A stretch of 64,000 bases of DNA from NCBI RefSeq assembly GCF_016863295.1, contig NZ_BOOP01000004.1, forward strand, positions 1 to 64,000, given 5' to 3'. Positions 1-9,522 of the stretch are shown in pieces. Position 1 is the stretch's first letter, and the number at the start of each line of letters is the position of its first letter. The position numbers and the translations under genes were made by a program. This DNA is from Planotetraspora phitsanulokensis. Its GTDB lineage: Bacteria > Actinomycetota > Actinomycetes > Streptosporangiales > Streptosporangiaceae. The notes below the pieces were generated by a model, which was given only the letters and a program-made list of their open reading frames with translations, was not told where the DNA came from and did not search any database.

Positions 1-1473
1 GCGCATGCCCTGCTTGACGACGTCCTTGAGGTGGATGACGCCGAGCACGCGGGCCCTGCCGTTGGCCACCTCGCCCACGACCAGCGGAGTGCCGCCGGAG
101 GCCGAGATGCCGTCGACCAGTGGGCCGACTTCTTCGGTCGGGTGACCGCCGTTGTCGCGGACCCACTTCATGACCGATGTGGCGGCGCCCTTGCGGACCT
201 GCCGCCCGTCGACGTTCACGCCCGACATGCGGGTCTGCGCGGTGAACGCGACCCACTCGGCGTGGGCCAGCTCGCCGGGCTGCCGCTCCCGCAGGTTGTG
301 GGCCTGCTTGGCGTGCACCACGACGGACCGGCCTTCGGGCGTCTCGTCGGCGAGGCTGGCGAGCTGCGCCGCCTCCGCGAGCTCCTGCACGCCGACGCCC
401 GCGACCGGGACGAACTCCGACGCCTGCCGGTTGCCCAGCGTGATGGTGCCGGTCTTGTCCAGCAGGAGCGTGTTGACGTCTCCCGCCGCCTCGACCGCGC
501 GGCCGCTCATCGCGAGCACGTTGCGCTGCACGAGCCGGTCCATCCCGGCGATGCCGATCGCGCTCAGGAGCGCGCCGATCGTCGTCGGGATGAGGCACAC
601 CAGCAGCGAGACGAGCACAACGCCCGTCACGCCGTCGGCGTTCAGCGCGAGAGAGTCGGCGATGCCGGGGTTCTCCAGCTTGGAGTAGATCGCGAGCGGC
701 TGCATGGTGATGGTCGCGATCAGGAAGATGATCGTGAGCGCGGCCAGCAGGATGTTGAGGGCGATCTCGTTCGGCGTCTTCTGCCGATTCGCGCCCTCGA
801 CCAGGGCGATCATCCGGTCGATGAAGCTCTCACCGGGCTTCTGGGTGATCTTGACGATGATCTGGTCCGAGAGGACCTTGGTGCCGCCGGTGACGGCGGA
901 CCGGTCGCCTCCGGACTCCCGGATCACCGGCGCGGACTCGCCGGTGATGGCCGACTCGTCCACCGAGGCGATTCCCTCGACGACGTCGCCGTCACCGGGG
1001 ATGATCTCTCCCGCCTCGACCACCACGTGGTCGCCCTGCTGGAGTTCGGGAGCGCCGACCACGTCCCACTGGGATACGGGCGCGCCGGGCTTCCAGCCCT
1101 TGAGACGCCGGGCGGTCGTGTCGCGCTTGGCCGCGCGCAGCGTCGCGGCCTGGGCCTTGCCCCGGCCCTCCGCCACCGCCTCCGCCAGGTTGGCGAACAC
1201 GACGGTGAGCCAGAGCCACACCACGATCGCCCAGGCGAAGAACGACGGATCGGTGATCGCGAGGACGGTCGTGAAGACGGCGCCGACCTCGACGATGAAC
1301 ATGACCGGGTTACGCCAGAGCGTGACCGGGTTGAGCTTCTTGACGGCGTCGGGCAGCGAGGCGACGAGCTGCTTGGGGTCGAGCAGCCCGCCTCCGACCT
1401 TGTCGTCCTTCTTGTGCGGTGCGGGAGCGCGGCCCGGGCTTTCGAGCACGGGCGATGACACCTGGGTTGACAT
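1..1473 (-). CDS. kdpB: KdpB, ATPase subunit of the high-affinity K+ pump (C-terminus beyond window)
   Basis: P-type ATPase subunit that hydrolyses ATP to drive K+ uptake through KdpA. Only the first 491 codons lie in the window; the frame is still open at base 1. The visible part carries the phosphorylation motif DKTGT with its aspartate near residue 339, the TGES-type actuator motif (AITGES) and several membrane helices in the first third. The ATG at 1471-1473 directly abuts the kdpA stop codon at 1474-1476, so translation is probably coupled. kdpC and kdpDE are not visible and would be expected beyond the left edge. Confidence 0.97.
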   Translation of the reverse strand, partial: MSTQVSSPVLESPGRAPAPHKKDDKVGGGLLDPKQLVASLPDAVKKLNPVTLWRNPVMFIVEVGAVFTTVLAITDPSFFAWAIVVWLWLTVVFANLAEAVAEGRGKAQAATLRAAKRDTTARRLKGWKPGAPVSQWDVVGAPELQQGDHVVVEAGEIIPGDGDVVEGIASVDESAITGESAPVIRESGGDRSAVTGGTKVLSDQIIVKITQKPGESFIDRMIALVEGANRQKTPNEIALNILLAALTIIFLIATITMQPLAIYSKLENPGIADSLALNADGVTGVVLVSLLVCLIPTTIGALLSAIGIAGMDRLVQRNVLAMSGRAVEAAGDVNTLLLDKTGTITLGNRQASEFVPVAGVGVQELAEAAQLASLADETPEGRSVVVHAKQAHNLRERQPGELAHAEWVAFTAQTRMSGVNVDGRQVRKGAATSVMKWVRDNGGHPTEEVGPLVDGISASGGTPLVVGEVANGRARVLGVIHLKDVVKQGMR

Positions 1474-3135
1474 TTACGAAAGTCCTTCTGCGAGCGGACC
1501 CAGCGCCAGAGCGGGGAGGAAGGTGAGGGCGACCACGATGATCGTGACGCCGACCACCATGCCGACGAACTGCGGCCGGTAGGTGGGCAGCGTTCCCGCC
1601 GACACCGGTACGGGGGCCTGCTTGGCCAGCGAACCCGCCAGGCCGAGCACGAAGACGATGGGCAGGAACCGGCCGAACACCATGCACAGGCCGAGCGCCA
1701 CGTCGTACCAGGGGGTGTTGACGGTGACGCCGCCGAACGCCGAGCCGTTGTTGTTCGACGCCGAGGTGAAGGCGTAGAGGATCTCCGAGAAGCCGTGGGG
1801 GCCGCTGTTCAGCATGGCGGCGAGCCCGGCCTCGTTGCCCATGGCCACGGCCGTGCCGATGAGCACGAGCGTGGGGGTGGTGAGGAAGTAGAGCGAGGCG
1901 AGCTTGATCTCGCGCGAACCGATCTTCTTGCCCAGGTATTCGGGCGTCCGGCCGACCATGAGCCCGGCCACGAAGACGGTGATCACGGCGAGGACGAGCA
2001 TGCCGTACATACCGGCGCCGGCGCCTCCGGGCGCGACCTCGCCCAGCATCATGTTGAACATCGTCATCATGCCGCCGAGCGGGGTGAACGAGTCGTGGAA
2101 CGAGTTCACGGCCCCGGTGGAGGTCAGCGTGGTGGCGGCCCCGAACGTCGCGGAGTTCGAGACCCCGAAACGGACGTCCTTACCCTCCATCGCCGCGCCG
2201 AGCGCCTGGGTGACGGTGGCGTGCCCGCCGATCTCGAAGATGTTGGTCAGGGCCACGCTGCCCAGGGCGAGGATGCCCATGACCGCGAGGATCGCGTACC
2301 CCTGCCGGTTCTGGCCGACGATCCGGCCGAAGGTGCGCGGCAGCGCGAACGGGATCAACAGGATGAAGAAGATCTCGAACCAGTTGGTCCAGCTCGTGGC
2401 GTTCTCGAAGGGGTGCGCCGAGTTGGTGTTGTAGAAGCCGCCGCCGTTGTTGCCGAGCTCCTTGATGACCTCCTGGCTGGCCACGGGGCCGCCGGTGATC
2501 GACTGGGTGCCGCCGGCGAGCGTCGTCACGTCGTGGGGCGACGCGAAGTTCTGGATGACGCCGCCCGCCACGAGGATCAGGGCGCCGACGATGGCGATGG
2601 GCAGCAGGATCCGCAGGGAGCCGCGGACCAGGTCGACCCAGAAGTTGCCGATCTTCTCGGTCCGGTTGCGGGCGAACCCGCGGACCAGGGCGATCGCCAC
2701 CGCCATGCCGACGGCGGCGGAGACGAAGTTCTGCACCGCGAGGGCGGCCATCTGGACGAGGTGCCCCATGGTGGACTCGCCCGAGTACGCCTGCCAGTTC
2801 GTGTTGGTCACGAAGCTGATCGCGGTGTTCCACGCGACGTGGTCGGTCACGCCGGGGAAGCCGAGGCTCAGGAACAGCTTGTCCTGCAGCCGCTGCATGC
2901 CGTAGACGAAGAGGATCGAGATCACCGAGAAGGCCAGCAGGCTGCGCGCGTACGCGCCCCAGCGCTGGTCCTGGTCGGGACGCACTCCCATCAGACGGTA
3001 GATGCCGCGCTCGACCGCGTTGTGCCTGGCACTGCTGTACACGCGGTACATGTAGTCACCGAGCGGCTTGTAGGTGACGGCCAGCGCGACGACGAGGGAG
3101 ACGATGAAAAGTATTCCGGCCGCGGTAGGGCTCAT
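1474..3135 (-). CDS. kdpA: KdpA, potassium-translocating subunit
   Basis: Membrane channel-like subunit of the Kdp pump, 553 residues, the usual family length. About ten hydrophobic helices are visible. The four pore-loop regions of the family can be read as [24 protein letters not shown] and [10 protein letters not shown]. The start is the ATG at 3133-3135, which overlaps the kdpF stop codon (ATGA), so kdpF, kdpA and kdpB form one translationally coupled operon. No disruption is seen. Confidence 0.98.
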   Translation of the reverse strand: MSPTAAGILFIVSLVVALAVTYKPLGDYMYRVYSSARHNAVERGIYRLMGVRPDQDQRWGAYARSLLAFSVISILFVYGMQRLQDKLFLSLGFPGVTDHVAWNTAISFVTNTNWQAYSGESTMGHLVQMAALAVQNFVSAAVGMAVAIALVRGFARNRTEKIGNFWVDLVRGSLRILLPIAIVGALILVAGGVIQNFASPHDVTTLAGGTQSITGGPVASQEVIKELGNNGGGFYNTNSAHPFENATSWTNWFEIFFILLIPFALPRTFGRIVGQNRQGYAILAVMGILALGSVALTNIFEIGGHATVTQALGAAMEGKDVRFGVSNSATFGAATTLTSTGAVNSFHDSFTPLGGMMTMFNMMLGEVAPGGAGAGMYGMLVLAVITVFVAGLMVGRTPEYLGKKIGSREIKLASLYFLTTPTLVLIGTAVAMGNEAGLAAMLNSGPHGFSEILYAFTSASNNNGSAFGGVTVNTPWYDVALGLCMVFGRFLPIVFVLGLAGSLAKQAPVPVSAGTLPTYRPQFVGMVVGVTIIVVALTFLPALALGPLAEGLS

Positions 3136-3224
3136 CAGAACCGCTCCGGGAACAGCAGGGCCGCGATCATGAAGATCACAAGTGCGGCCGACACCGCCAG
3201 GCCGATGGCATTGATGGCGCTCAC
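3135..3224 (-). CDS. kdpF: KdpF, 29-residue Kdp accessory peptide
   Basis: Small single-helix membrane peptide that stabilises the KdpABC complex in characterised systems. The frame reads [10 protein letters not shown], then a hydrophobic stretch, and ends LLFPERF, typical of KdpF. It begins with GTG at 3222-3224, overlapping the stop of the small upstream gene (GTGA), and its own stop overlaps the kdpA start. Identification rests on position, length and the single helix. Confidence 0.85.
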   Translation of the reverse strand: MSAINAIGLAVSAALVIFMIAALLFPERF

Positions 3225-3304
3225 AGGCGCTCCACCGCCTTGACGACCAGCCCGAAGATCACGAAAATCGCGATCGTCAGGGCGACGAAGATGACGTCCG
3301 CCAT
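3221..3304 (-). CDS. 27-residue membrane peptide heading the kdp operon
   Basis: A tiny frame ([10 protein letters not shown] ... VKAVERL) with one transmembrane helix and a basic end. Its ATG at 3302-3304 follows a good ribosome site (GAGGAG about seven bases upstream), and its stop overlaps the kdpF GTG. A well-placed ribosome site and four-base coupling argue that it is translated. The role is unknown; by position it may be a second KdpF-like subunit or a coupling leader for kdpFAB. It is too short for most gene callers. Confidence 0.65.
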   Translation of the reverse strand: MADVIFVALTIAIFVIFGLVVKAVERL

Positions 3305-3595
3305 CCCCACTCCTCAGATCCGTAAGGATTGATCCGCACCACCAGGACAGGTGGCGCAGACAAAGCAAAGCCCTCCAAAAGGTGCCTTCCGCGATCCTTG
3401 ACGGGTTCCATACGGGCGTTGCTCGCGTATTGACACGATCTCTACGGCGGTGATCCGACACACACCCCGGCGGACGGATCACTTCGGGCGGTGATACCGA
3501 GACGTTATGATTCCCGGGCATCAGCGGCCGAAATCAGCTGATTCGTGGCACTTGTTCATGCAGCCGCCGCCGTCTAGATCCCCGGAGAGAAGGCC
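3305..3595. promoter_or_regulatory. Divergent promoter region between kdp and the DUF2264 gene
   Basis: About 290 bases with no gene. It must hold the kdp promoter (minus) and that of the DUF2264 gene (plus). A perfect 12-base palindrome AATCAGCTGATT lies at 3532-3543, roughly 50 bases before the GTG of the plus-strand gene, and is a candidate operator. No recognisable c-di-AMP or other riboswitch was found upstream of kdp. Confidence 0.4.
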
Positions 3596-5527
3596 GTGAT
3601 CCCGTCACCGTCGGGCCTCCAGAATCCGACCGACCCCATACGCGACCGGGACGACCTGCGGCGGCTCGTACGCGAGCTCACGGAGCCGCTGGTCCCCCGC
3701 TTCAGCGACGGCCGGGCCCGCCTCAGGCTCGGGCCCAACACCGCGCACCACGACGACGCCGCCGCCGAGCTCGAGGCCTTCGCCCGTCCGCTGTGGGGCC
3801 TCGCCCCGCTCGCAGCGGGCGGCGGCGAGTTCGCCCACTGGGACCTGTGGCGCCGCGGGCTCGCCTCGGGCACCGACCCCGGGGACCCCGAATTCTGGGG
3901 TCCGGTGGGCGACACCGACCAGCGGCTGGTGGAGACCGCCGCTCTCGGCCTCGCCCTCGCACTCGCCCCCGAGGAGGTCTGGGATCCGCTGACCGGCCGT
4001 GAGCGGGACGCCCTCGCCGCCTGGCTGCTGGCCGCCCTCGACGCCCGGCCGGTGGACAACAACTGGCAGTTCTTCCCCGTGATGGTGGGGCTGGGCCTGG
4101 ATCGGGTCGGCGTCGCCTTCGACCACGGGCCGAACGCCGTCCGCCTCGACCGGCTGGAGTCGTTCGATCTCGGCGGCGGCTGGTACAGCGACGGCCCGAA
4201 CGACCAGCGGGACTACTACGTCCCGTTCGCGATGCACTACTACGGGCTGATCTACGCGCGGCTCGCCGGGGAGCGCGACCCCGGCCGCGCACGGCGCTTC
4301 CGGGAGCGGGCCGCCGCCTTCGCGCAGGACTTCCAGCACTGGTTCGCCTCGGACGGCTCCGCCGTGCCGTACGGCAGGAGCCTGACGTACCGGTTCGCGC
4401 AGGGCGCGTTCTGGGGAGCGCTCGCCTTCGCCGACGTGGAGGCGCTGCCCTGGCCGGTGGTCAAGGGCCATCTGCTGCGGCATCTGCGCTGGTGGCTCGA
4501 CCGGCCGATCCGCGACGCGGACGGGCTGCTGACGGTCGGGTACGGCTACGCCCAGCCCATGCTGGCCGAGCAGTACAACGCGCCCGGCTCCCCCTACTGG
4601 TCGATGAAGGCCTTCCTGCCTCTCGCGCTGCCCGGCGGGCATCCCTTCTGGACGGCACCGGAGCACGACGCCCCCGCCCTCCCCGCGGTCAGCACCCAGC
4701 CGCAGGCCGGCGCGGCGCTGATGCGCGGCGGGGACGGGCGGCACGTGGTGCTGCTCAGCGCCAGGCAACACCACAACTGGGTACGGCACGGCGCCGCCAA
4801 GTACGCCAAGTTCGCCTACTCGACGCTCTTCGGCTTCAGCGTCCCGGCCGGATCGTGGGGACTCGAACAGGGTGCCTTCGACAGCACCCTGGCGCTCAGC
4901 GAGGACGGGGCGCACTGGCGGCCGTGCGAGGTCCCGACGAGCCCTTCGGCTTCGGACGGCGTGCTCCACGCCCGGTGGACGCCCTGGCCGGACGTCGAGG
5001 TCGAGACCTGGCTGCTCGCGCTCGCCCCCTGGCACGTCCGCGTGCACCGGGTGCGGACCGGCCGGGCCCTGACGACGGCCGAGGGGGCGTTCGCGGTGGA
5101 CCGCGATCCCGCACCGCGCCGGACCGGAACGGGCCCGGGTCACGCGAGGATCGACTCCCCCGCCGGGCTGTGCGTGATCGAGGACCTGCTCGGCGGCCGG
5201 GCGGGCGATCTCGTCCGGGCGCTGCCCGGCACCAACGTCCTCGCCCGCCGCACGGTGATCCCCACGCTCACCGGCGACCTCGCGCCCGGTGAACACCTGC
5301 TGGCCTGCGCCGTCCTGGGCGCGGCCGGCGCTCCGGAGCCCGTCGGCGCCGGATCACGTCTCGGCGATCCCGGCTCGCCGGAGCCCTCGGGAACCGGCGC
5401 GTGGCATGAGCCCTCGGGTGCCGGCGCGTGGCCGGAGCCCCCGGCCTGGGAGACCGTCGCCGCCCTCCTGCGCGCCTTCGGCGATCGTGGGCACCCCGGT
5501 CTCCCCGAGGACGGCACGGCACGATGA
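3596..5527 (+). CDS. DUF2264 family protein
   Basis: 643-residue cytoplasmic-looking protein without a signal peptide. It resembles the DUF2264 family, predicted to form an alpha/alpha barrel like those of glycan-active enzymes and often found in plant-polysaccharide use loci. Aromatic and acidic stretches such as DNNWQFF, DGPNDQRDYY and YGYAQPMLAEQYN are typical. GTG at 3596 follows GGAGAGAAGG. The last 80 or so residues are low-complexity, with a near-repeat EPSGTGAWHEPSGAGAW. It converges with the secreted beta-helix gene; neighbours suggest a shared sugar-use role, but the substrate is unknown. Confidence 0.75.
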   Translation: MIPSPSGLQNPTDPIRDRDDLRRLVRELTEPLVPRFSDGRARLRLGPNTAHHDDAAAELEAFARPLWGLAPLAAGGGEFAHWDLWRRGLASGTDPGDPEFWGPVGDTDQRLVETAALGLALALAPEEVWDPLTGRERDALAAWLLAALDARPVDNNWQFFPVMVGLGLDRVGVAFDHGPNAVRLDRLESFDLGGGWYSDGPNDQRDYYVPFAMHYYGLIYARLAGERDPGRARRFRERAAAFAQDFQHWFASDGSAVPYGRSLTYRFAQGAFWGALAFADVEALPWPVVKGHLLRHLRWWLDRPIRDADGLLTVGYGYAQPMLAEQYNAPGSPYWSMKAFLPLALPGGHPFWTAPEHDAPALPAVSTQPQAGAALMRGGDGRHVVLLSARQHHNWVRHGAAKYAKFAYSTLFGFSVPAGSWGLEQGAFDSTLALSEDGAHWRPCEVPTSPSASDGVLHARWTPWPDVEVETWLLALAPWHVRVHRVRTGRALTTAEGAFAVDRDPAPRRTGTGPGHARIDSPAGLCVIEDLLGGRAGDLVRALPGTNVLARRTVIPTLTGDLAPGEHLLACAVLGAAGAPEPVGAGSRLGDPGSPEPSGTGAWHEPSGAGAWPEPPAWETVAALLRAFGDRGHPGLPEDGTAR

Positions 5528-5528
5528 C

Positions 5529-5563
5529 GGTACGGCGGGCCCGCCGAGTGGGCCCGCCGTACC
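5529..5563. terminator. Bidirectional hairpin terminator
   Basis: Perfect 14-base stem (GGTACGGCGGGCCC and its complement) with a 7-base loop, two bases after the DUF2264 stop codon and 25 bases before the end of the convergent beta-helix gene. There is no U-tract, as is common in actinomycetes. Confidence 0.8.
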
Positions 5564-5587
5564 GGGTCGGTCACCGATGGGAGTGCG

Positions 5588-7759
5588 TCACGGGAAGTTC
5601 ACCAGGTAGCTGGGAACCGTCGCCGTGCCCTGCGCCGGGCCTCCGGTGTTGTTGATGACGTGGGCGATCACGCCGTTGCCGCCCAGGGACACGGTGAGCA
5701 GGTTGTGGAACTTCACGCCCGAGGCGGTCGGCGCCTCGAAGCCGCGCGCGGCCACGATCGAGGGATCGACGTTGAAGTAGCAGTAGCTGCCGAGTCCCCA
5801 GGCCTCATGGGTGGTGACGTTGTTGGCCACCTTGTAGGCCGCGTAGCCGACGGTCGACCCGTTCATCCAGGAGCCCGCGTTCGGCGGATCGTAGGGCATC
5901 TCGTTCTGGAAGAAGATCGTCCGGCCGCCCTGGCCGTTCCAGATCACCTCGTATTTCTGGTAGTGCTCGACGAACAGGCCGTAGGCCGTGACGTTGTTGC
6001 CGTTGACGATCAGGCCGGTGTCGGCCGGGTTGGTGGTCCAGCCGACGCCCGCGCCGTGGTCGGCCCGCCACGCCCAGATGTGGTCGATGATCGCGTTGCT
6101 GCTGTTCACCACCAGGCTGGTCGTCGCCTTGCCGGGGCCGGCGCCGCCGATCCGGAAGAAGACGTCCTGGATGGAGCTGGGGTTGGCGGCGTGTGCGGCC
6201 GACGACCCGTCCTGCCCGAGGCGGAGCAGCACCGGCGAGTTGACCGTGCCCGCGTCGAAGAGCAGACCGGCGATCTTCACGCCGTCGACGTCGGCGACGC
6301 TCATCGGGACGACGCCGTTGTCGGGAATGATCGTGGCGTAGCCGAGCCCGAGGACCACGGTGTCGGCCCTGGTCACGTTGATCGTCTGGTTGACGTGGTA
6401 GATGCCGGGGGTGAACAGCAGGTTCAGTCCCTGGGCGAGGGCCGCGTTGATGGTCGCCGCGCTGTCGGACGGCTTGGCGACGAAGAACTGGGTGAGCGGG
6501 ATGGACGTGCCGGGAGTGGCCCCGTTGGCCCAGCTGGCACCGCTCGAGTTCTGCCGCAGCGACGGGACGAACACCCGGTAGGCGCCACCCGCGTCGAGGT
6601 AGAGGTACGGCTTCTCCCGGGTCACCGGGCTCTGGGCGAGCGTCGTGTACGGCGGGTTCGGGAAGCTCTGCGCGGGAGCGCCGACCACGCCCGAGAACAC
6701 CATGTTCCACACCGCGTTGGTCCATCCGCCGATGTTGCTGTTGCGGGTGAACCACTGCTGCTGGGAGTACGGTCCGACCGTGCCGTCGATCTTGCTGTCG
6801 GCGATGTAGCCGCCGCTGGCCCAGCCGTAGCCCGCCGGCGCCAGGTTGAGCCCGCCGCGGACGTGGACCCGCCGGAACGGCGCGGCCTGCGACACGGCCC
6901 ACCGATCGGTTCCGTTCGACGGGACGATGGCCAGATTCTCGACGGAGCGCCAGAAGTTCTGGGTGGCGTTGCCGCCGAACCAGCCCGCGTCGACGGTGAC
7001 GTCACCGTTGATCGTGACGTCGTCGGGCGACTGGCCGAGGCCTGCGATCGAGGTGTAGAAGCCGATCTGGGCGTTGAGGTTGCTGTAGGTGCCCGGCTTG
7101 AACATCAGCGCGTACCGCTGGGCGCCGAACTGGTTGGACTCCTGGGTGGCGAACACGCTGTTGAGCTGACTCTGGATGGTGGCCGCCGACTGGGACGGGT
7201 CGAAGACGATCACGTTGGGGCCGAGGGAGCCGCCGCCCTGGATGGGACCGCCGCCGCCCCCGCCGTTGATCGTGCCGTAGACCTGGAACTCCCACAGGGA
7301 GTAGCCGTAGCCCGTGTTTCGGACGGTTCCGTACATCCGCACGTAGCGGCCGGTCCCCGACACGGCCAGCGTCTGCGTGCCGCCGGCGCCGGTCGTCGTC
7401 GAGTAGACGTCCGTCCAGGCCGACCCGTCGTTCGAGACCTGAATCTTGAACGCCTTGCCGGACGCGGTCTCCCAGTTGAGCACGACGCTGCCGATGGTGG
7501 CGGCAGCGCCCAGGTCGACCTGGAGCCACTGCGGGTCGCTGAAGGCACTCGACCAGCGGGTGCCCGTGTTTCCGTCGACCGCCGCGGACGCCGGCGTCCC
7601 GCCGTTCTCGGTCGACGAGGCGGTGGCCGTCTTGCCCTGCGACAGCAGCGTGTCCGCGGCCGCGGCCGGACTGATCGTGAGGGACGACGCGACCAGGGCG
7701 AGGGCCGCGACGAGTGTGGCGAGAAGACCTAATCGGCCTGACCTGCGGGATCGATGCAC
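5588..7759 (-). CDS. Secreted F5/8-type C (discoidin) plus right-handed beta-helix protein
   Basis: Extracellular protein of about 723 residues. The chosen start is GTG at 7757-7759 behind GAGGAGAAG; it gives a clean Sec signal peptide (HRSRRSGRLG, hydrophobic core, then SPAAAA). Frames further upstream are arginine-rich non-signal sequence. After the signal comes a discoidin-type carbohydrate-binding domain (about residues 35-170), a Gly/Pro linker, then a long pectate-lyase-like beta-helix region with many Asn/Val/Ile turns. Similar actinomycete proteins are annotated as coagulation factor 5/8 domain proteins. Probably binds or cleaves a plant polysaccharide; no catalytic residues can be assigned. 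Confidence 0.8.
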   Translation of the reverse strand: MHRSRRSGRLGLLATLVAALALVASSLTISPAAAADTLLSQGKTATASSTENGGTPASAAVDGNTGTRWSSAFSDPQWLQVDLGAAATIGSVVLNWETASGKAFKIQVSNDGSAWTDVYSTTTGAGGTQTLAVSGTGRYVRMYGTVRNTGYGYSLWEFQVYGTINGGGGGGPIQGGGSLGPNVIVFDPSQSAATIQSQLNSVFATQESNQFGAQRYALMFKPGTYSNLNAQIGFYTSIAGLGQSPDDVTINGDVTVDAGWFGGNATQNFWRSVENLAIVPSNGTDRWAVSQAAPFRRVHVRGGLNLAPAGYGWASGGYIADSKIDGTVGPYSQQQWFTRNSNIGGWTNAVWNMVFSGVVGAPAQSFPNPPYTTLAQSPVTREKPYLYLDAGGAYRVFVPSLRQNSSGASWANGATPGTSIPLTQFFVAKPSDSAATINAALAQGLNLLFTPGIYHVNQTINVTRADTVVLGLGYATIIPDNGVVPMSVADVDGVKIAGLLFDAGTVNSPVLLRLGQDGSSAAHAANPSSIQDVFFRIGGAGPGKATTSLVVNSSNAIIDHIWAWRADHGAGVGWTTNPADTGLIVNGNNVTAYGLFVEHYQKYEVIWNGQGGRTIFFQNEMPYDPPNAGSWMNGSTVGYAAYKVANNVTTHEAWGLGSYCYFNVDPSIVAARGFEAPTASGVKFHNLLTVSLGGNGVIAHVINNTGGPAQGTATVPSYLVNFP

Positions 7760-8103
7760 TGCTTCTCCTCGGGGCGGGGGTGCCGTCGCATGCGCGGCGA
7801 CGGGGCTGGGAGAGCGCTCTCTACGGAAGGAGCGTGCACTTGTGCGGTCAAGGCTGTCAATACTTAATTTAACCCTTCGGCAATAGGTTCGACGTATCCG
7901 CGAAACGTGCCGGAAGACCGGCGTGGCCAGGCAAGATCGCAGACTGCGGCGAACGGACAGGCGGCGTCCAGCGACGTCCGGGGACATCCGGGGACGTCAG
8001 CGCGCTTGACCAAGGGCAGTCGGGACTCTCATGATCGCGCTCTCACCGGCCGGCGGCGTGGATTCCGGTCGGCCGTGAGGGGGTTCGCGCCCCGTCGAGC
8101 GCC
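7760..8103. other. Upstream region of the beta-helix gene
   Basis: 343 bases between the ROK gene and the secreted protein gene, both on the minus strand. On the minus strand there are two overlapping -35-like boxes (TTGACA at 7855-7860 and TTGACC at 7846-7851) next to an AT-rich patch at 7860-7872, and the palindromic operator described separately. The rest, 7900-8103, holds nothing recognisable. Confidence 0.5.
7810..7821. promoter_or_regulatory. LacI-type palindromic operator
   Basis: Perfect 12-base palindrome GAGAGCGCTCTC, within GGGAGAGCGCTCTCTAC. Its centre matches the GAGCGCTC core bound by many actinomycete LacI-family sugar repressors. It sits just downstream of the -35 boxes of the secreted beta-helix gene, where a bound repressor would block transcription. 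No LacI gene is in the window, so the regulator would be encoded elsewhere. Confidence 0.6.
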
Positions 8104-9291
8104 TCAGACGACCGCGGGGGTGCGCGCGGCTCCGCTGTCGCGCAGGAAGTCCTCGACCACCAGGGCCGCCGCTCCGAGCGCCACGGCGTCGGGGCCGAGG
8201 CTGCCGAGCACGATGGCGCCGGGCGGCAGCGGGTGGACGTGGCAGTTGTCCGCCACGACCGCCCTGATGTCGTCGAGCCGGTCCCGGCCGAGGATGAGCC
8301 CGGCCCAGCCGCCGATGACGACGCGCTCGGGATCGAACAGATGGATCAAGTTGGCCAGCCCGATGCCGAGGTAGGCGATGGTCTCGTCCACCACGGGCGA
8401 ACCCTGCTCGACAAGGGCGGCCAGGGCCTTCTCCTCGTCGGCCGCGTCGACGCGGATCCCGGCGCGGTCGAGGATGCCCTCCGCGCCGGCGTACGCCTCC
8501 AGGCACCCGCTCCCGCCGCACCGGCAGGCCCGCCCGCCGATGGTGACCTTGACATGGCCCAGCTCGCCCGCGGCGCTGGCGGCGCCCCGGTAGGTGGTGC
8601 CGTCGGTGACGAGCGTGGCGCCGATGCCCGAGCCCATGAAGACGATCACCGCGTTGCCCGCGCCCCTGCCGGACCCGAACCACAGCTCGGCCTGGCCCAT
8701 CGTCTTGGCCCCGTTGTCCACGAACAGCGGCAGCGAGGTGCCCTCGCGCAGCAGCGCCTTCAGCGGCACGCCCTCCCAGCCGAAGGTCTTGGCCTGGACG
8801 AGCCCCTCGGGACCGCTCTCCACGATGCCGGGCACGCCGACGCCGACCCCGAGCACCTGCCGGGCGGTCACGCCGCCCTCCGCGAGGACGACGTCGACGC
8901 CGGCGAGGATGTGCCGCACCACAAGTTCGACCTCGTGCCTGGCCGTGCGCAGGGCGTACTCGACCTTGGCGCGTTCCTTCATGTCGAGGTCGAACAGCTC
9001 GACGCGGACGTGGGTCTCCCCCACGTCGACTCCGACGGCGTAGCCGTACTCCGGGTTGACGCGCAGCAGCACACGGGGCCGCCCGCCGTCGGACTCCACC
9101 TGACCGGCCTCGACGATGACGTTCTCACCCAGGAGATCGCCCGTCATGTTGCTGACGGTCGCGGCGCTCAGGCCGGTGATGGCGCTCAGCTCGTTGCGGC
9201 TCGCCGGGCCGCCGAAGTACAACGCCCTCAGCAGCACCGCCCGGTTGCCCCGGCGAAGATCGCGGACGGTCCTGCGCACGGGCCTCGTCAT
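8104..9291 (-). CDS. ROK family transcriptional regulator
   Basis: 395 residues. An N-terminal winged helix-turn-helix (about residues 15-75, SRNELSAITGLSAATVSNM) is fused to a ROK sugar-kinase-like domain. The phosphate-binding DxG motif (GVDVGETHV) and the ROK zinc motif (CRCGGSGCLEAYAG) are present, so sugar binding looks intact. ATG at 9289-9291 is preceded by a purine-rich GGAGG. It is divergent from a sugar ABC operon and is the likely repressor of that operon; the inducer is unknown. Confidence 0.93.
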   Translation of the reverse strand: MTRPVRRTVRDLRRGNRAVLLRALYFGGPASRNELSAITGLSAATVSNMTGDLLGENVIVEAGQVESDGGRPRVLLRVNPEYGYAVGVDVGETHVRVELFDLDMKERAKVEYALRTARHEVELVVRHILAGVDVVLAEGGVTARQVLGVGVGVPGIVESGPEGLVQAKTFGWEGVPLKALLREGTSLPLFVDNGAKTMGQAELWFGSGRGAGNAVIVFMGSGIGATLVTDGTTYRGAASAAGELGHVKVTIGGRACRCGGSGCLEAYAGAEGILDRAGIRVDAADEEKALAALVEQGSPVVDETIAYLGIGLANLIHLFDPERVVIGGWAGLILGRDRLDDIRAVVADNCHVHPLPPGAIVLGSLGPDAVALGAAALVVEDFLRDSGAARTPAVV

Positions 9292-9522
9292 GCTGTTCCC
9301 CTGCCTCCCCTATCTGCCCGGACATGTTAGTTCAGGGTCCGAAACCAGTCATCAGCGGACCATCCAGCTCTGGCCGAATTCGACCGGATTAAGCCGAATT
9401 TGCCGTAAAACAACGAGTGACAGCACGTCTCGCCCGCGTTACCGAAGCGTTTCCAAGTGAGGTCATGACTTTTTTTTACACTTACATTATCTTCTGATCA
9501 CCCCCCAAATAGGAGAAGTGAG
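9292..9522. promoter_or_regulatory. Divergent promoter between the ROK gene and the sugar ABC operon
   Basis: 231 bases. Near the ABC genes lies an unusually AT-rich block (9467-9495, a run of T followed by ACACTTACATTATC) that is the best -10 candidate, 30 to 50 bases before the lipoprotein start. An imperfect inverted repeat GAAGCGTTTC at 9444-9453 lies upstream of it and may be an operator. The ribosome site AGGAGAAG is at 9511-9518. Confidence 0.5.

Noticed and set aside
9444-9453. GAAGCGTTTC as a second LacI/CRE-type operator
   Set aside because: Only 8 of 10 positions are symmetric and no partner site was seen; kept as a note in the promoter region rather than a called operator.
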